Origin: Corallococcus interemptor
GTDB taxonomy: Bacteria; Myxococcota; Myxococcia; Myxococcales; Myxococcaceae
NCBI RefSeq assembly: GCF_003668875.1
Contig: NZ_RAWM01000079.1
Span: 1 to 40,503, forward strand
Reading direction: 5' to 3'
Length of the DNA stretch: 40,503 nt
In this document: in pieces, positions 23,989-31,323 of the stretch
How the letters are laid out: every line of letters starts with the position of its first letter
Position numbering within the stretch: the first letter of the stretch is position 1
Program-made: the position numbers and the translations under genes
Notes under the pieces: generated by a model
Seen by the model: the letters and a program-made list of their open reading frames with translations, nothing else
What the model was told of the DNA's origin: nothing
The model's database searches: none

Positions 23989-24368
23989 CCGGCGGCTAAC
24001 TGCGACTGCGCGGAGGAGCGGAACGGCTCCAGCGCGCGCATCAGGTCGTCCAGGTCCAACGGCTTGGGGATGGACGCCCGGATGCCCTGCGGCACGGGGC
24101 GGGTGGCGCCCGCGCCCGACACGACGATGACGGGCAGGTTCTTCAGGCGCGGCTCCTTCTGCACGCGCTCCATCAGCTCCCAGCCGCTCATCACCGGCAT
24201 CATCAAATCCAGCAGCATCACGTCCGGCGTGGGGCCCTTGCGCAGGCGCTCCCAGGCGTGCAGGCCGTTGCCGGCGACCTCCACGGCGAACCCTTCCAGC
24301 GTGAGGAACTCCTCCAGCATCTCACGGCTGTCGACATGGTCTTCCACGAGGAGGATGAGGCTTCGCAT
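23982..24368 (-). CDS. single-domain response regulator (CheY-like)
   Basis: A 128-residue stand-alone receiver: acidic pair VEDH, phosphoacceptor in VMLLDLMMPVMSG, Ser in VVSGAG and Lys in IPKPLDLDD. There is no output domain, so it should act by protein contact or phosphorelay. It is convergent with, and overlaps by 7 bases, the PAS kinase gene; this tight arrangement suggests functional pairing but prevents a shared mRNA. ATG 24368 begins the receiver fold directly; GGGAGG lies upstream at a rather long spacing of about 12 bases. Confidence 0.9.
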   Translation of the reverse strand: MRSLILLVEDHVDSREMLEEFLTLEGFAVEVAGNGLHAWERLRKGPTPDVMLLDLMMPVMSGWELMERVQKEPRLKNLPVIVVSGAGATRPVPQGIRASIPKPLDLDDLMRALEPFRSSAQSQLAAGY

Positions 24369-24527
24369 GGCAACCGGGAGCCTCCCCCCGTCCGCCCCCG
24401 TCCGCAAAGGCCCTGTGTCCAGGGAACGTCCAACCCTGGACGGTAGGCCATTGGCAATGTGCAGCCCGCGCCACTCCGGGTGCCTTCGAGGGCAGGCGGC
24501 CAGGCCCATGCCCCCGGAAAAACAGAA

Positions 24528-24566
24528 GGGGCCTCCCCCTTCCCGGCGTGGGAAGGGCGAGGCCCC
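24528..24566 (-). terminator. strong intrinsic terminator of the second LysM gene
   Basis: A 17-bp stem with one mismatch and a 5-base loop lies 27 bases past the LysM stop. On the minus strand it is followed by TTCTGTTTTTCC, a clear T-rich tail. Confidence 0.85.
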
Positions 24567-24592
24567 GTCGGGGCTCCGGCTCCAGGGTCTGT

Positions 24593-25300
24593 TCAGCCCC
24601 GGTACTGGTGCACGGACATGATGGGGTAGTTCATGGACGTGTAGCTGATGCGCTGCGAGCCGTCCGAGTTGATGTTGTTGGAGCCGATGAACTGGGCCTT
24701 GCCGTCCTTCCAGCCCGCGAACATCACCACGTGCTGGCCGCTGCCCACCTTCATGGAGACGACGTCGCCGGGCTTGGCGTCCTTCAGGCTGACGCGCTGG
24801 AAGTTCGGGTCGCGGTCCAGGTTCGCCTGGAGCGTCATCACGGAGGCGCTGTGCTGGCTGTCCTTGATCTGCCCGGCCTGCTCCAGGCACGCGGAGACGA
24901 AGTTGGCGCAGTTGACGTTGTTGGGGACCCAGTCCTCCATGTCCGCGCCCACGCCGCTGCCCTCGAGCTTCAGCGAGCCGGCGTTCTTGCCCAGCTGCGC
25001 CACCGCGATGTCGAACGGGCTGCCACCGGGGCCGCGCGTGGCCGGGCCCGCGCCACCCGGAGGCGCCGACACGTCGCCCGCGCCGCTGTTGTTGGCGCCG
25101 GCGCTGCTGCCGCCGCCGCGCACGCCCTGGCTGCCGGACTCGAAGCTGTCGCGCGAGCCGGGGATGTTCAGCGTCTTGCCCGCGTAGATGAGGTCCTTGT
25201 TGGTGATCTGCGGGTTGGCCTTCATCAGCGAGTCCACGGACGTTCCGTAGCGCTGGGCCAGGGCGGAGAGGGTGTCACCAGACTGGATGCGGTAGCTCAT
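24593..25300 (-). CDS. LysM protein with NlpC/CHAP-like C-terminal domain
   Basis: A 235-residue protein paralogous to that at 9418-10068. LysM starts at residue 3 (YRIQSGDTLSALAQRYGTS). The linker keeps SRDSFESGSQGVRGGGSS, closely matching the other copy. The C-terminal domain has Cys131 (NCANFVSACL) and His190 (QHVVMFAGW), with KPGDVVSM before the His; the order Cys, PGD, His is typical of NlpC/P60- and CHAP-type amidase folds. No signal peptide is present. AGGAG with 7-base spacing supports ATG 25300. Two 6-2-6 inverted repeats lie upstream and a strong terminator downstream, so it is an independent transcription unit. It probably cleaves or binds peptidoglycan peptides after export by a non-Sec route, which is inferred. 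Confidence 0.87.
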   Translation of the reverse strand: MSYRIQSGDTLSALAQRYGTSVDSLMKANPQITNKDLIYAGKTLNIPGSRDSFESGSQGVRGGGSSAGANNSGAGDVSAPPGGAGPATRGPGGSPFDIAVAQLGKNAGSLKLEGSGVGADMEDWVPNNVNCANFVSACLEQAGQIKDSQHSASVMTLQANLDRDPNFQRVSLKDAKPGDVVSMKVGSGQHVVMFAGWKDGKAQFIGSNNINSDGSQRISYTSMNYPIMSVHQYRG

Positions 25301-25322
25301 GGGGGGCTCCTAGAGGGGAGCA

Positions 25323-25336
25323 GTGACCGAGGTCAC
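25323..25336. promoter_or_regulatory. inverted repeat, possible operator
   Basis: GTGACC-GA-GGTCAC is a perfect 6-2-6 inverted repeat, 22 bases upstream of the LysM start at 25300. Its position is right for an operator next to the promoter or transcript start. Confidence 0.4.
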
Positions 25337-25360
25337 CGGCTGCGATTGTTTCCATTCTCG

Positions 25361-25374
25361 CCGTTCAAGAACGG
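25361..25374. promoter_or_regulatory. second inverted repeat, possible operator
   Basis: CCGTTC-AA-GAACGG is a second perfect 6-2-6 inverted repeat, 24 bases beyond the first and 60 bases upstream of the LysM start. The two differ in sequence, so they would be sites for different regulators or one could be incidental. Confidence 0.35.
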
Positions 25375-25568
25375 GTGTTGCGTCCCTCGCCCGCTTTTCA
25401 CTTCAAGCGCGCACATGGAGGCGAGAGGACACACCCGGAGCGGAATCCCGGTGCCCGGGAGCGTCGCACCGGCGGCAGGGCCCGCCCGGGGCCTCTTGGC
25501 GCGGTGCGCAATTTTCAGGGATTTAGCGGCCCGGGGCGTGGTGCTTGAACGGGTGGGAGGGGCCGCGC

Positions 25569-25583
25569 ATGGTGGCGGGGTGA
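25569..25583 (+). other. four-codon leader reading frame overlapping the next start
   Basis: GGGAGG (25555-25560), 8 bases, then ATG GTG GCG GGG TGA. The TGA overlaps the GTG start of the downstream enzyme (GTGA). This is the layout of a micro-ORF that couples or tunes translation of the next gene, but in GC-rich DNA it could be chance. Confidence 0.3.
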
Positions 25584-26680
25584 CGACCATTGCTCATCCC
25601 GACTTCACGGCGGCGCGGTTCGCCAGCTTCCCGGACGCGCGCTTCACCCCGGCACCGGCGGACGGCGTGCTGCCGGAGGGCTTCTTCACGACGACGAACC
25701 TGCCCACGTACGTGCGGGTGGACGGGCGGTGGCGGATGCCGCGCGAGCCGCGCATGGACGGCGCGCTGGTGCAGGACGCGCAGGGGGAGCTCTGGGTGCG
25801 CGAGGGCCGCCGGGTGCGCGCGGGCGAGCGCGTGGTGGTGGGCAAGGCGGAGGACGGCAGCGAGGGCGTCTACGTGAACATGGCCTACCTGGCGGAGGGC
25901 GGGGAGGGCGAGTTCAAGTTCATGACGAGCGAGGTGTCTCGCGAGAAGCCCATCGACTACGCGCACATGGCGCGGCTGCTGGTGGAGGAGCGCGAGCGCG
26001 GGGGCTATCCCATCTGGGTGACGGGGCCGGCGCTGGTGCACTCGCGGGCGCGCGCGGACATGACGTGGTTCGTGGAGAACGGCTTCGTGGGGGCGCTGCT
26101 CGCGGGCAACGCGGTGGCGGTGCACGACATCGAGGCGTCCATCTACGGCACGACGCTGGGCATGAGCGGCGCGGGCGAGGCGACGTCGGGCGGGCACGGG
26201 CTGCACATGCGCGCCATCAACAAGGTGCGGCAGGCGGGCTCCATCGCGAAGGCGGTGGAGGCGGGCATCATCACCAACGGCATCATGCACGCGTGCGTGA
26301 AGCACGGGGTGCCGTTCGTGCTGACGGGCTCCATCCGGGATGACGGGCCGCTGCCGGACGTGGTGACGGACAACCTGGCGGCGCAGGACGCGATGCGCAG
26401 GCATGCGGTGAAGGCGACGATGGCGGTGCTGGTGGCCACGGCGCTGCATGCCATCGCGACGGGGAACATGCTGCCCGCGTTCGTGACGGAGAAGGACGGC
26501 TCCTTGAGGGAGCTGCCCACCATCTGCGTGGACTCGTCCGAGTTCGTGGTGAGCAAGCTGAAGGACCGGGGCACGCACCAGGCCTTCGGCGTGGTGACGA
26601 ACGCGCAGGACTTCATGCACATCCTGCGGCTGTACGTGGAGCGCGAGCTGGCCGCGCGAGGCAAGGCGCCGAAGTCCTAG
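25580..26680 (+). CDS. archaeal-type ornithine cyclodeaminase family protein (TIGR00300/LOR-SDH)
   Basis: A 366-residue soluble protein of the LOR/SDH-domain family. Characteristic blocks are PADGVLPEGFFTTTNLPTYV, FMTSEVSREKPI, ALLAGNAVAVHDIEASIYGT, LTGSIRDDGPLPDV, and the C-terminal TICVDSSEFVVSKLKDRGT and GVVTNAQDF. Archaeal and cyanobacterial relatives include NAD-dependent ornithine cyclodeaminases (ornithine to proline and ammonia) and the C-terminal half of arginine-degrading AgrE/ArgZ. The usual N-terminal segment of about 80 residues is largely missing here, which could affect regulation. The start is uncertain: GTG 25580 or in-frame GTGs at 25538-25553. The stop shares the palindrome CTAG with the convergent gene. 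Confidence 0.85.
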   Translation: MTTIAHPDFTAARFASFPDARFTPAPADGVLPEGFFTTTNLPTYVRVDGRWRMPREPRMDGALVQDAQGELWVREGRRVRAGERVVVGKAEDGSEGVYVNMAYLAEGGEGEFKFMTSEVSREKPIDYAHMARLLVEERERGGYPIWVTGPALVHSRARADMTWFVENGFVGALLAGNAVAVHDIEASIYGTTLGMSGAGEATSGGHGLHMRAINKVRQAGSIAKAVEAGIITNGIMHACVKHGVPFVLTGSIRDDGPLPDVVTDNLAAQDAMRRHAVKATMAVLVATALHAIATGNMLPAFVTEKDGSLRELPTICVDSSEFVVSKLKDRGTHQAFGVVTNAQDFMHILRLYVERELAARGKAPKS

Positions 26681-28347
26681 CGCTGGCTGAGGGCCGGGAC
26701 GGAGACGGGCTTCCACGGAGCGCTCGACAGTCCGCCCTCGGTGCCGAAGAGGGCGGAGTCGCCCTCCGGGAGCACGGCGTAGACGCGCGGATCCGCCAGC
26801 CGGGGCAGGGCATGCACGGCTCCGGTGCTCGCGTCGAAGTACGACGCTCCGAGCAGCGTGCCCACCAGCGCTCCGCCGGGCACGAGCGCGGCGGAGACGA
26901 TGGCCGGGGAGGGCAGGCCAGACGCGGTGCGCACGCGCGTCCACTTCGCGCCGTCGAAGTAGTTGAAGCCATCCTGGCAGGTGCCCGCGACGGCGCGTCC
27001 CTCCGAGTCGGTGGACAGCGCGGTGATCCAGTTGTCGGTGAGGTCGCGGCCGTCGTGGAAGCGCTGCCACTTCGCGCCGTCCCAGCGCAGCAGGCCCCGG
27101 TCCTCGCTGCCCATCCACAGGAAGTGGCCCGAGGCCTCACCGACGGAAGGATGCTTGCTCCACTCCGTGGGCAGCGGCACCCGCTTCACGAGGGACAGGG
27201 GCGCGGTGCCGGGAGTGACCAGGGACACGCCCCGGCCGTCCACCAGCGCGACGCCGTCATCCATCCGGGACACGTTGAGCACGGACAGCTTGCCCAGCGC
27301 CACCGGGTTGCGAGCCCCATACGCCACCTGCGTCCACGCCTTCCCGTCGTGGAAGCCCAGGCCATACGTGGTCGCGACGTAGAGGTTCGCACCGTCACTG
27401 GTGATGCCCAGCACCTGGTTGCTGGGGAGCGAGGGCGTGCGGACGGTCTGCCACCGGCCGTCCTCGCGCTGCCAGCACGCGCCCCGGTCGAACGTGCCCA
27501 CCACGAGCCGCCCCTGATGCCGGGCCAGCGCGGTGATGTGATTGCCGCAGATCTGCCCGGTGGGCGTGGCCCGTTGCCACCCCTTCTTCCCCTGGAAGAA
27601 CACGCCGGAGGTCCGAGTGCCCGCCCAGCCCTCGCGCAACACGGTGGCGTCCTTGGGGACGCTCGCGGCCTGGAGCGGCACGGACTCCGTCTCCCACGCG
27701 TGCACCTCGCCGTGGCTGCCCACGATGCGCACGCCCTGCTCCGTCACCGCGAACGACAGCGGCCCGGTGGGCACGTCGCGCAGCGCGGAGAGCCGGCCGC
27801 TGGCGCTGATGGAGAACGCGCCCTCGGTGGTGCCCACGTCCACGCCGTCGCGAGTGTCGGAGATGAAGCGCACCGGCCCCGGCAGGGACCACGCGCGCTG
27901 GGTGCCCAGCTCGAACAGGCGCCCCTCCGCCGTGCCCGCGAAGCGCGGTGAGAACGCCGTGTACGTCGCGCCCGGCGTCAGCACCGCGGCCAGTGACTCC
28001 AGCCGGCTCACGTAGTCCGGCGTGCTCGCGTCTTCGGCGGGAGGCAGGGCCTGCCAGCGCACGTCCAGCACGGGCGTCACGTGGAAGCGGGCGTCCAGCG
28101 ACACCAGCCCTTCATCCGTGGCGACGAAGAGCCGGTCGCCCGTGGACTCCAGCGCGCGGCAGAAGTGGCTGGGCAGCCCGTCCTCCACCGTGAGCACGCG
28201 CACCGGACGGCCCGTGGGCGTGAACAGCTCCAGGCCGCCTTCGGTGCACGCGACGACGTGGCCGCCAAAGGGCTCCAGGTCATGCACGGTCTCGGTGTTG
28301 GTGACGGTGGCGGCCAGGGTCAGCGCGGTGAGGGTGGAGAGCATCAT
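26677..28347 (-). CDS. exported beta-propeller protein (regulator-propeller-like repeats)
   Basis: A 556-residue protein with a short signal-like N terminus (MMLSTLTALTLAATVTN). The rest consists of repeats of the form xGxxWxxxxxxxGLPSxxVxxxxxDxxGxxxxGTxxGxxxxD; examples are EDGLPSHFCRALES, SLPSNQVLGITSDGANLYVATTYGLGFHDG and GRDLTDNWITALSTDSEGR. These are two-component-regulator-type propeller blades, giving one or two seven-bladed propellers. There is no transmembrane or signalling output, so it is probably a periplasmic or secreted binding protein. It overlaps the convergent enzyme gene by 4 bases and diverges from a lipoprotein gene across 103 bases. Confidence 0.83.
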   Translation of the reverse strand: MMLSTLTALTLAATVTNTETVHDLEPFGGHVVACTEGGLELFTPTGRPVRVLTVEDGLPSHFCRALESTGDRLFVATDEGLVSLDARFHVTPVLDVRWQALPPAEDASTPDYVSRLESLAAVLTPGATYTAFSPRFAGTAEGRLFELGTQRAWSLPGPVRFISDTRDGVDVGTTEGAFSISASGRLSALRDVPTGPLSFAVTEQGVRIVGSHGEVHAWETESVPLQAASVPKDATVLREGWAGTRTSGVFFQGKKGWQRATPTGQICGNHITALARHQGRLVVGTFDRGACWQREDGRWQTVRTPSLPSNQVLGITSDGANLYVATTYGLGFHDGKAWTQVAYGARNPVALGKLSVLNVSRMDDGVALVDGRGVSLVTPGTAPLSLVKRVPLPTEWSKHPSVGEASGHFLWMGSEDRGLLRWDGAKWQRFHDGRDLTDNWITALSTDSEGRAVAGTCQDGFNYFDGAKWTRVRTASGLPSPAIVSAALVPGGALVGTLLGASYFDASTGAVHALPRLADPRVYAVLPEGDSALFGTEGGLSSAPWKPVSVPALSQR

Positions 28348-28405
28348 GCGCCACCCCTATTGCGAACCCCGGGCCAGCCGGTGTGTGTCTCCCGAGCCGC
28401 ACCTG

Positions 28406-28433
28406 TTGACCTGGTCGCCCTTTCACGAAGAAT
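28406..28433 (+). promoter_or_regulatory. sigma-70-like promoter for the lipoprotein gene
   Basis: TTGACC (28406-28411), a 16-base spacer and AAGAAT (28428-28433). The predicted transcript start near 28440 leaves a leader of about 10 bases that holds the GGAGG ribosome site before ATG 28451. Confidence 0.45.
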
Positions 28434-28450
28434 GGGCGCGCGGAGGGGTC

Positions 28451-29353
28451 ATGCTGCGTTCTGCTTCTTCCCTGGCGATGGGGCTCGCCCTCGTCCTCTG
28501 TGCCTGCGCACCGGTTGACCCGTGCGATGCCGTCTACTGCGGTCCGGGCCGCTGCGATGCATCCTCCGGAGAGGCCGTGTGCGAATGTCCCTACGGCTAC
28601 GTCCAGGCGGACATGACCTGCAAGCGGAACCTGCGCCACGGGGATGACCATGGGGACTCCATCGATGCCGCGACCCCCTTGGAGTTCATGGCGCTCAACG
28701 AGGTGAAGAGCGCGGTGCTGGACACCGTGGACGACGTGGACGTGTTCTCGTTCCGCGTCACGGCTGGTCGCATCTACCGGTTCAGCTGCCGTCGCTTCCT
28801 GGATGAAGGCTACGAAGGCACCGACCCGACCTGCGTGGTCGAACTCCTGGACGCGGACGGGCGCACGTTGCCGGGCTCGGCGGGCTCAGGGTCGCCCGGG
28901 TACTACCGGGCGTCCGTGCTCGCCACGCAGGATGGCACCGCGTACGCCCGCGTGAAGGGCTTGTTCGCCCCCACGATTCACCGCTCCTACGATTACTCGC
29001 TGGTGGACCGGGGACCGGACGACTTCGGGGACACCCTCGCGGAAGCCGCCCGGTGGTCCGTCGGCAACAGAGTCTCGGGGAACATCGAGCCCTACGGCGA
29101 TGTCGACGTCATCGCGCTGGACCTCGTCGCGGGCCACACCTACCAATTGCTTTGCAGGGCTGACGACTACAACAACTGCGGCATGCGAGTGCGCGGCCCC
29201 GGGGGCGAGGTGCTGTTCCAGGCGGGCGACCTCTTCAACCTCCAGGTGATGCAGAGCGGCCGTCACACGGTCGAGCTGTTCTTCATCACGGGGCCCCGCT
29301 TCTCCTTGTGCGTGGGACCCTACACCTTCTCCTCCACCGACCTGACGCCCTGA
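28451..29353 (+). CDS. lipoprotein with EGF-like and PPC-like domains
   Basis: A 300-residue lipoprotein. The signal peptide ends in an LCAC lipobox. A Cys-rich EGF-like module follows (CDAVYCGPGRCDASSGEAVCECPYGY), six cysteines in all. Two strand-rich modules of about 110 residues then start VKSAVLDTVDDVDVFSFRVTAG and VSGNIEPYGDVDVIALDLVAG; these resemble pre-peptidase C-terminal (PPC) domains, usually found on secreted enzymes, here without an enzyme. It is probably displayed on the outer membrane for binding or adhesion. GGAGG five bases before the ATG fixes the start. Confidence 0.85.
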   Translation: MLRSASSLAMGLALVLCACAPVDPCDAVYCGPGRCDASSGEAVCECPYGYVQADMTCKRNLRHGDDHGDSIDAATPLEFMALNEVKSAVLDTVDDVDVFSFRVTAGRIYRFSCRRFLDEGYEGTDPTCVVELLDADGRTLPGSAGSGSPGYYRASVLATQDGTAYARVKGLFAPTIHRSYDYSLVDRGPDDFGDTLAEAARWSVGNRVSGNIEPYGDVDVIALDLVAGHTYQLLCRADDYNNCGMRVRGPGGEVLFQAGDLFNLQVMQSGRHTVELFFITGPRFSLCVGPYTFSSTDLTP

Positions 29354-29361
29354 GCGCCAAC

Positions 29362-29387
29362 GCGGCGCGCTCCGGAAAGCGCGCCGC
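29362..29387. terminator. hairpin between convergent genes
   Basis: A 10-bp G/C stem (29362-29371 with 29378-29387) with a CCGGAA loop lies between the lipoprotein stop at 29353 and the acyl-CoA dehydrogenase stop at 29408. It lacks a T-run, so it may act as an RNA 3'-end stabiliser or factor-assisted terminator. Confidence 0.45.
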
Positions 29388-29407
29388 CCATGGGCTCGGA
29401 CGCTCCG

Positions 29408-31222
29408 CTAGAACGACTCTTCCGGCACGTCCATCAGGTCCAGGTTGCCGTTCTCCACCATGCGCGCGGCGTGCGCGATGCCGGGCAGCACCTCGTGGCA
29501 GTACCAGCGGGCGCTGGCCACCTTGCCGCCGTAGAACGCCTTGTCACCGGGGTTCGACTTCATCCGCTCCAGCGCCACGGCCGCGTGACGCACCAGCAGC
29601 CAGCCGATGATGACCTCCGCCACCGCGAACAGCACGCGGTTGCCCTGGAAGCCCACGTGGTAGACGGACTCGCCCAGCTTGCCCATCAGCGTGCCGAGCA
29701 GCGTCTGCAACTGACCCACCGCCTCGCCCAGCGCGGCGCGCTCCGTCTTCAGCTCCGGGCCGCCCTCGTCGCCGTCCGCCGTCGCGCGCACGCGCTCCAG
29801 GAGGCCCATCAGCGTCGCGCCGCCATCGCGCGCCACCTTGCGCATCAGCAGGTCCAGCGCCTGGATGTGCGTGGTGCCCTCGTAGAGCGAGTCGATCTTC
29901 TGGTCCCGGATGTACTGCTCGACGGGGTAGTCCGTCAGGAAGCCCGAGCCGCCGTGCACCTGCAGCGACAGGGACAACAGCTCATACGCCTTCTCCGAGC
30001 TGTACCCCTTCACCAGCGGCAGCAGCATGTCGTTGAGCACGTCCGCCTCGCCCGCCGCGGTGGAGCGATGGCCGCCCTGCAGCTCCACCTGGTCCTGCAC
30101 GGACGCGGTGAACAGGGCCAGCGCGCGCAGGCCCTCCGCGTGGGCCTTCTGCGCCATCAGCATGCGGCGCACGTCCGGGTGCTGGAGGATGTTCACGCGC
30201 GGCGCCGTCTTGTCGCGCGCCTTGCCCAGGTCGCTGCCCTGCACGCGGTCCTTCGCGAACGACAGCGCGCGGAAGTAGCCCGCGGACAGCGCGGCCATGG
30301 ACTTGAGGCCCACCGCCATGCGCGCGTTCTCGATGATGTGGAACATCTGCCGGATGCCGTCGTGGACCTCACCCAGCAGCAGGCCGCGCGTGGGCTTGCC
30401 GTCGCCGAACGTCAGCTCGCACGTGACGGACCCCTTCAGGCCCATCTTCTTCTCCAGCTTGGTGCACACGACGTTGTTGTGCTCACCCAGGCTGCCGTCC
30501 TCGTTCACCCAGTACTTGGGCACCACGAACAGCGACAGGCCCTTGGTGCCCGGCGCCGCGCCTTCCGGACGCGCGAGCACCATGTGGATGATGTTCTCCG
30601 CGATGTCCGACTCGCCGTTGGTGATGAAGCGCTTGACGCCTTCAATCTCCCAGACGTCGCCGTCCACGTGACGGGCCTTGGTGCGCGCGGCGCCCACGTC
30701 GCTGCCCGCGTCCGGCTCCGTCAGCACCATGGACCCGCTCCAGCGCTTGTCCAGGATGTGCGGCAGGAAGCGCTTCTTCTGCGAGTCCGTGCCCAGCTTG
30801 TCGATGACGCGCGCCAGCAGGTTGCCCAGCGTGAAGAACGCCAGCGCGGGGTTGCTCCCCAGCAGCAGCTCGAACGCGGCCCAGCCCAGCGACGGCGGCG
30901 CGCCCAGGCCGCCCAGGTGCGGGGGCGTCTCCAACAGGTGCATGCCCGCGTCGTAGTACGCGCCCATCGCGGCCTTGAGGCCGGGGGGCAGCTTCACCTC
31001 GCCGTTCTCCAGCTTCGGCGGGTTGTGCTCGGACTCGTCGAAGCTCTTCGCCAGCTCCTGCGTGCACAGCTGCGCGAACGTCTGCAGCGTCTGCCGGGCC
31101 GCCGTCTCGTCCAGGTCCCCGAAGGGCGCCTTGCCCAGCGACGTGTGGCCGATGTCCAGGAACTCGAAGAGGTTGAACTCAATATCGCGGAGGTTGGGCG
31201 TGTAGTGCAGGGACGACGACAT
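29408..31222 (-). CDS. acyl-CoA dehydrogenase
   Basis: A 604-residue flavoprotein of the long bacterial acyl-CoA dehydrogenase type. An N-terminal extension (SSLHYTPNLRDIEFNLFEF) precedes the helical N domain. FAD-contact motifs are MVLTEPDAGSD and the segment starting GVKRFITNGESD. The catalytic base is Glu448 in SLYEGTTHIQ. A C-terminal extension of about 130 residues follows, typical of AcylCoA_dh_C proteins. It catalyses the first oxidation of beta-oxidation, acyl-CoA to enoyl-CoA, passing electrons to ETF; chain-length preference cannot be read. AGGAG seven bases before ATG 31222 supports the start. It is bounded by a terminator upstream and a hairpin downstream, so it is monocistronic. 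Confidence 0.95.
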   Translation of the reverse strand: MSSSLHYTPNLRDIEFNLFEFLDIGHTSLGKAPFGDLDETAARQTLQTFAQLCTQELAKSFDESEHNPPKLENGEVKLPPGLKAAMGAYYDAGMHLLETPPHLGGLGAPPSLGWAAFELLLGSNPALAFFTLGNLLARVIDKLGTDSQKKRFLPHILDKRWSGSMVLTEPDAGSDVGAARTKARHVDGDVWEIEGVKRFITNGESDIAENIIHMVLARPEGAAPGTKGLSLFVVPKYWVNEDGSLGEHNNVVCTKLEKKMGLKGSVTCELTFGDGKPTRGLLLGEVHDGIRQMFHIIENARMAVGLKSMAALSAGYFRALSFAKDRVQGSDLGKARDKTAPRVNILQHPDVRRMLMAQKAHAEGLRALALFTASVQDQVELQGGHRSTAAGEADVLNDMLLPLVKGYSSEKAYELLSLSLQVHGGSGFLTDYPVEQYIRDQKIDSLYEGTTHIQALDLLMRKVARDGGATLMGLLERVRATADGDEGGPELKTERAALGEAVGQLQTLLGTLMGKLGESVYHVGFQGNRVLFAVAEVIIGWLLVRHAAVALERMKSNPGDKAFYGGKVASARWYCHEVLPGIAHAARMVENGNLDLMDVPEESF

Positions 31223-31258
31223 CGAAGGACTCCTCGCGGCCGGGTGCGAAATGAAACA

Positions 31259-31284
31259 GCCCCGCGCCAGTGAAGGCGCGGGGC
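31259..31284 (-). terminator. intrinsic terminator of the VIT-vWA gene
   Basis: A perfect 10-bp stem (GCCCCGCGCC/GGCGCGGGGC) with a 6-base loop is followed on the minus strand by TGTTTCATTTC. It separates the VIT-vWA gene (ends 31324) from the acyl-CoA dehydrogenase gene. Confidence 0.75.
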
Positions 31285-31323
31285 CAAAGCGGACCGCCAG
31301 GGTACCCGAGATTGATTCGCGGG

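Noticed and set aside
12330-24368. A mobile genomic island explaining the whole accessory stretch
   Set aside because: No integrase, transposase, direct repeats or composition change was seen, and the tRNA-like gene lies 11 kb away.
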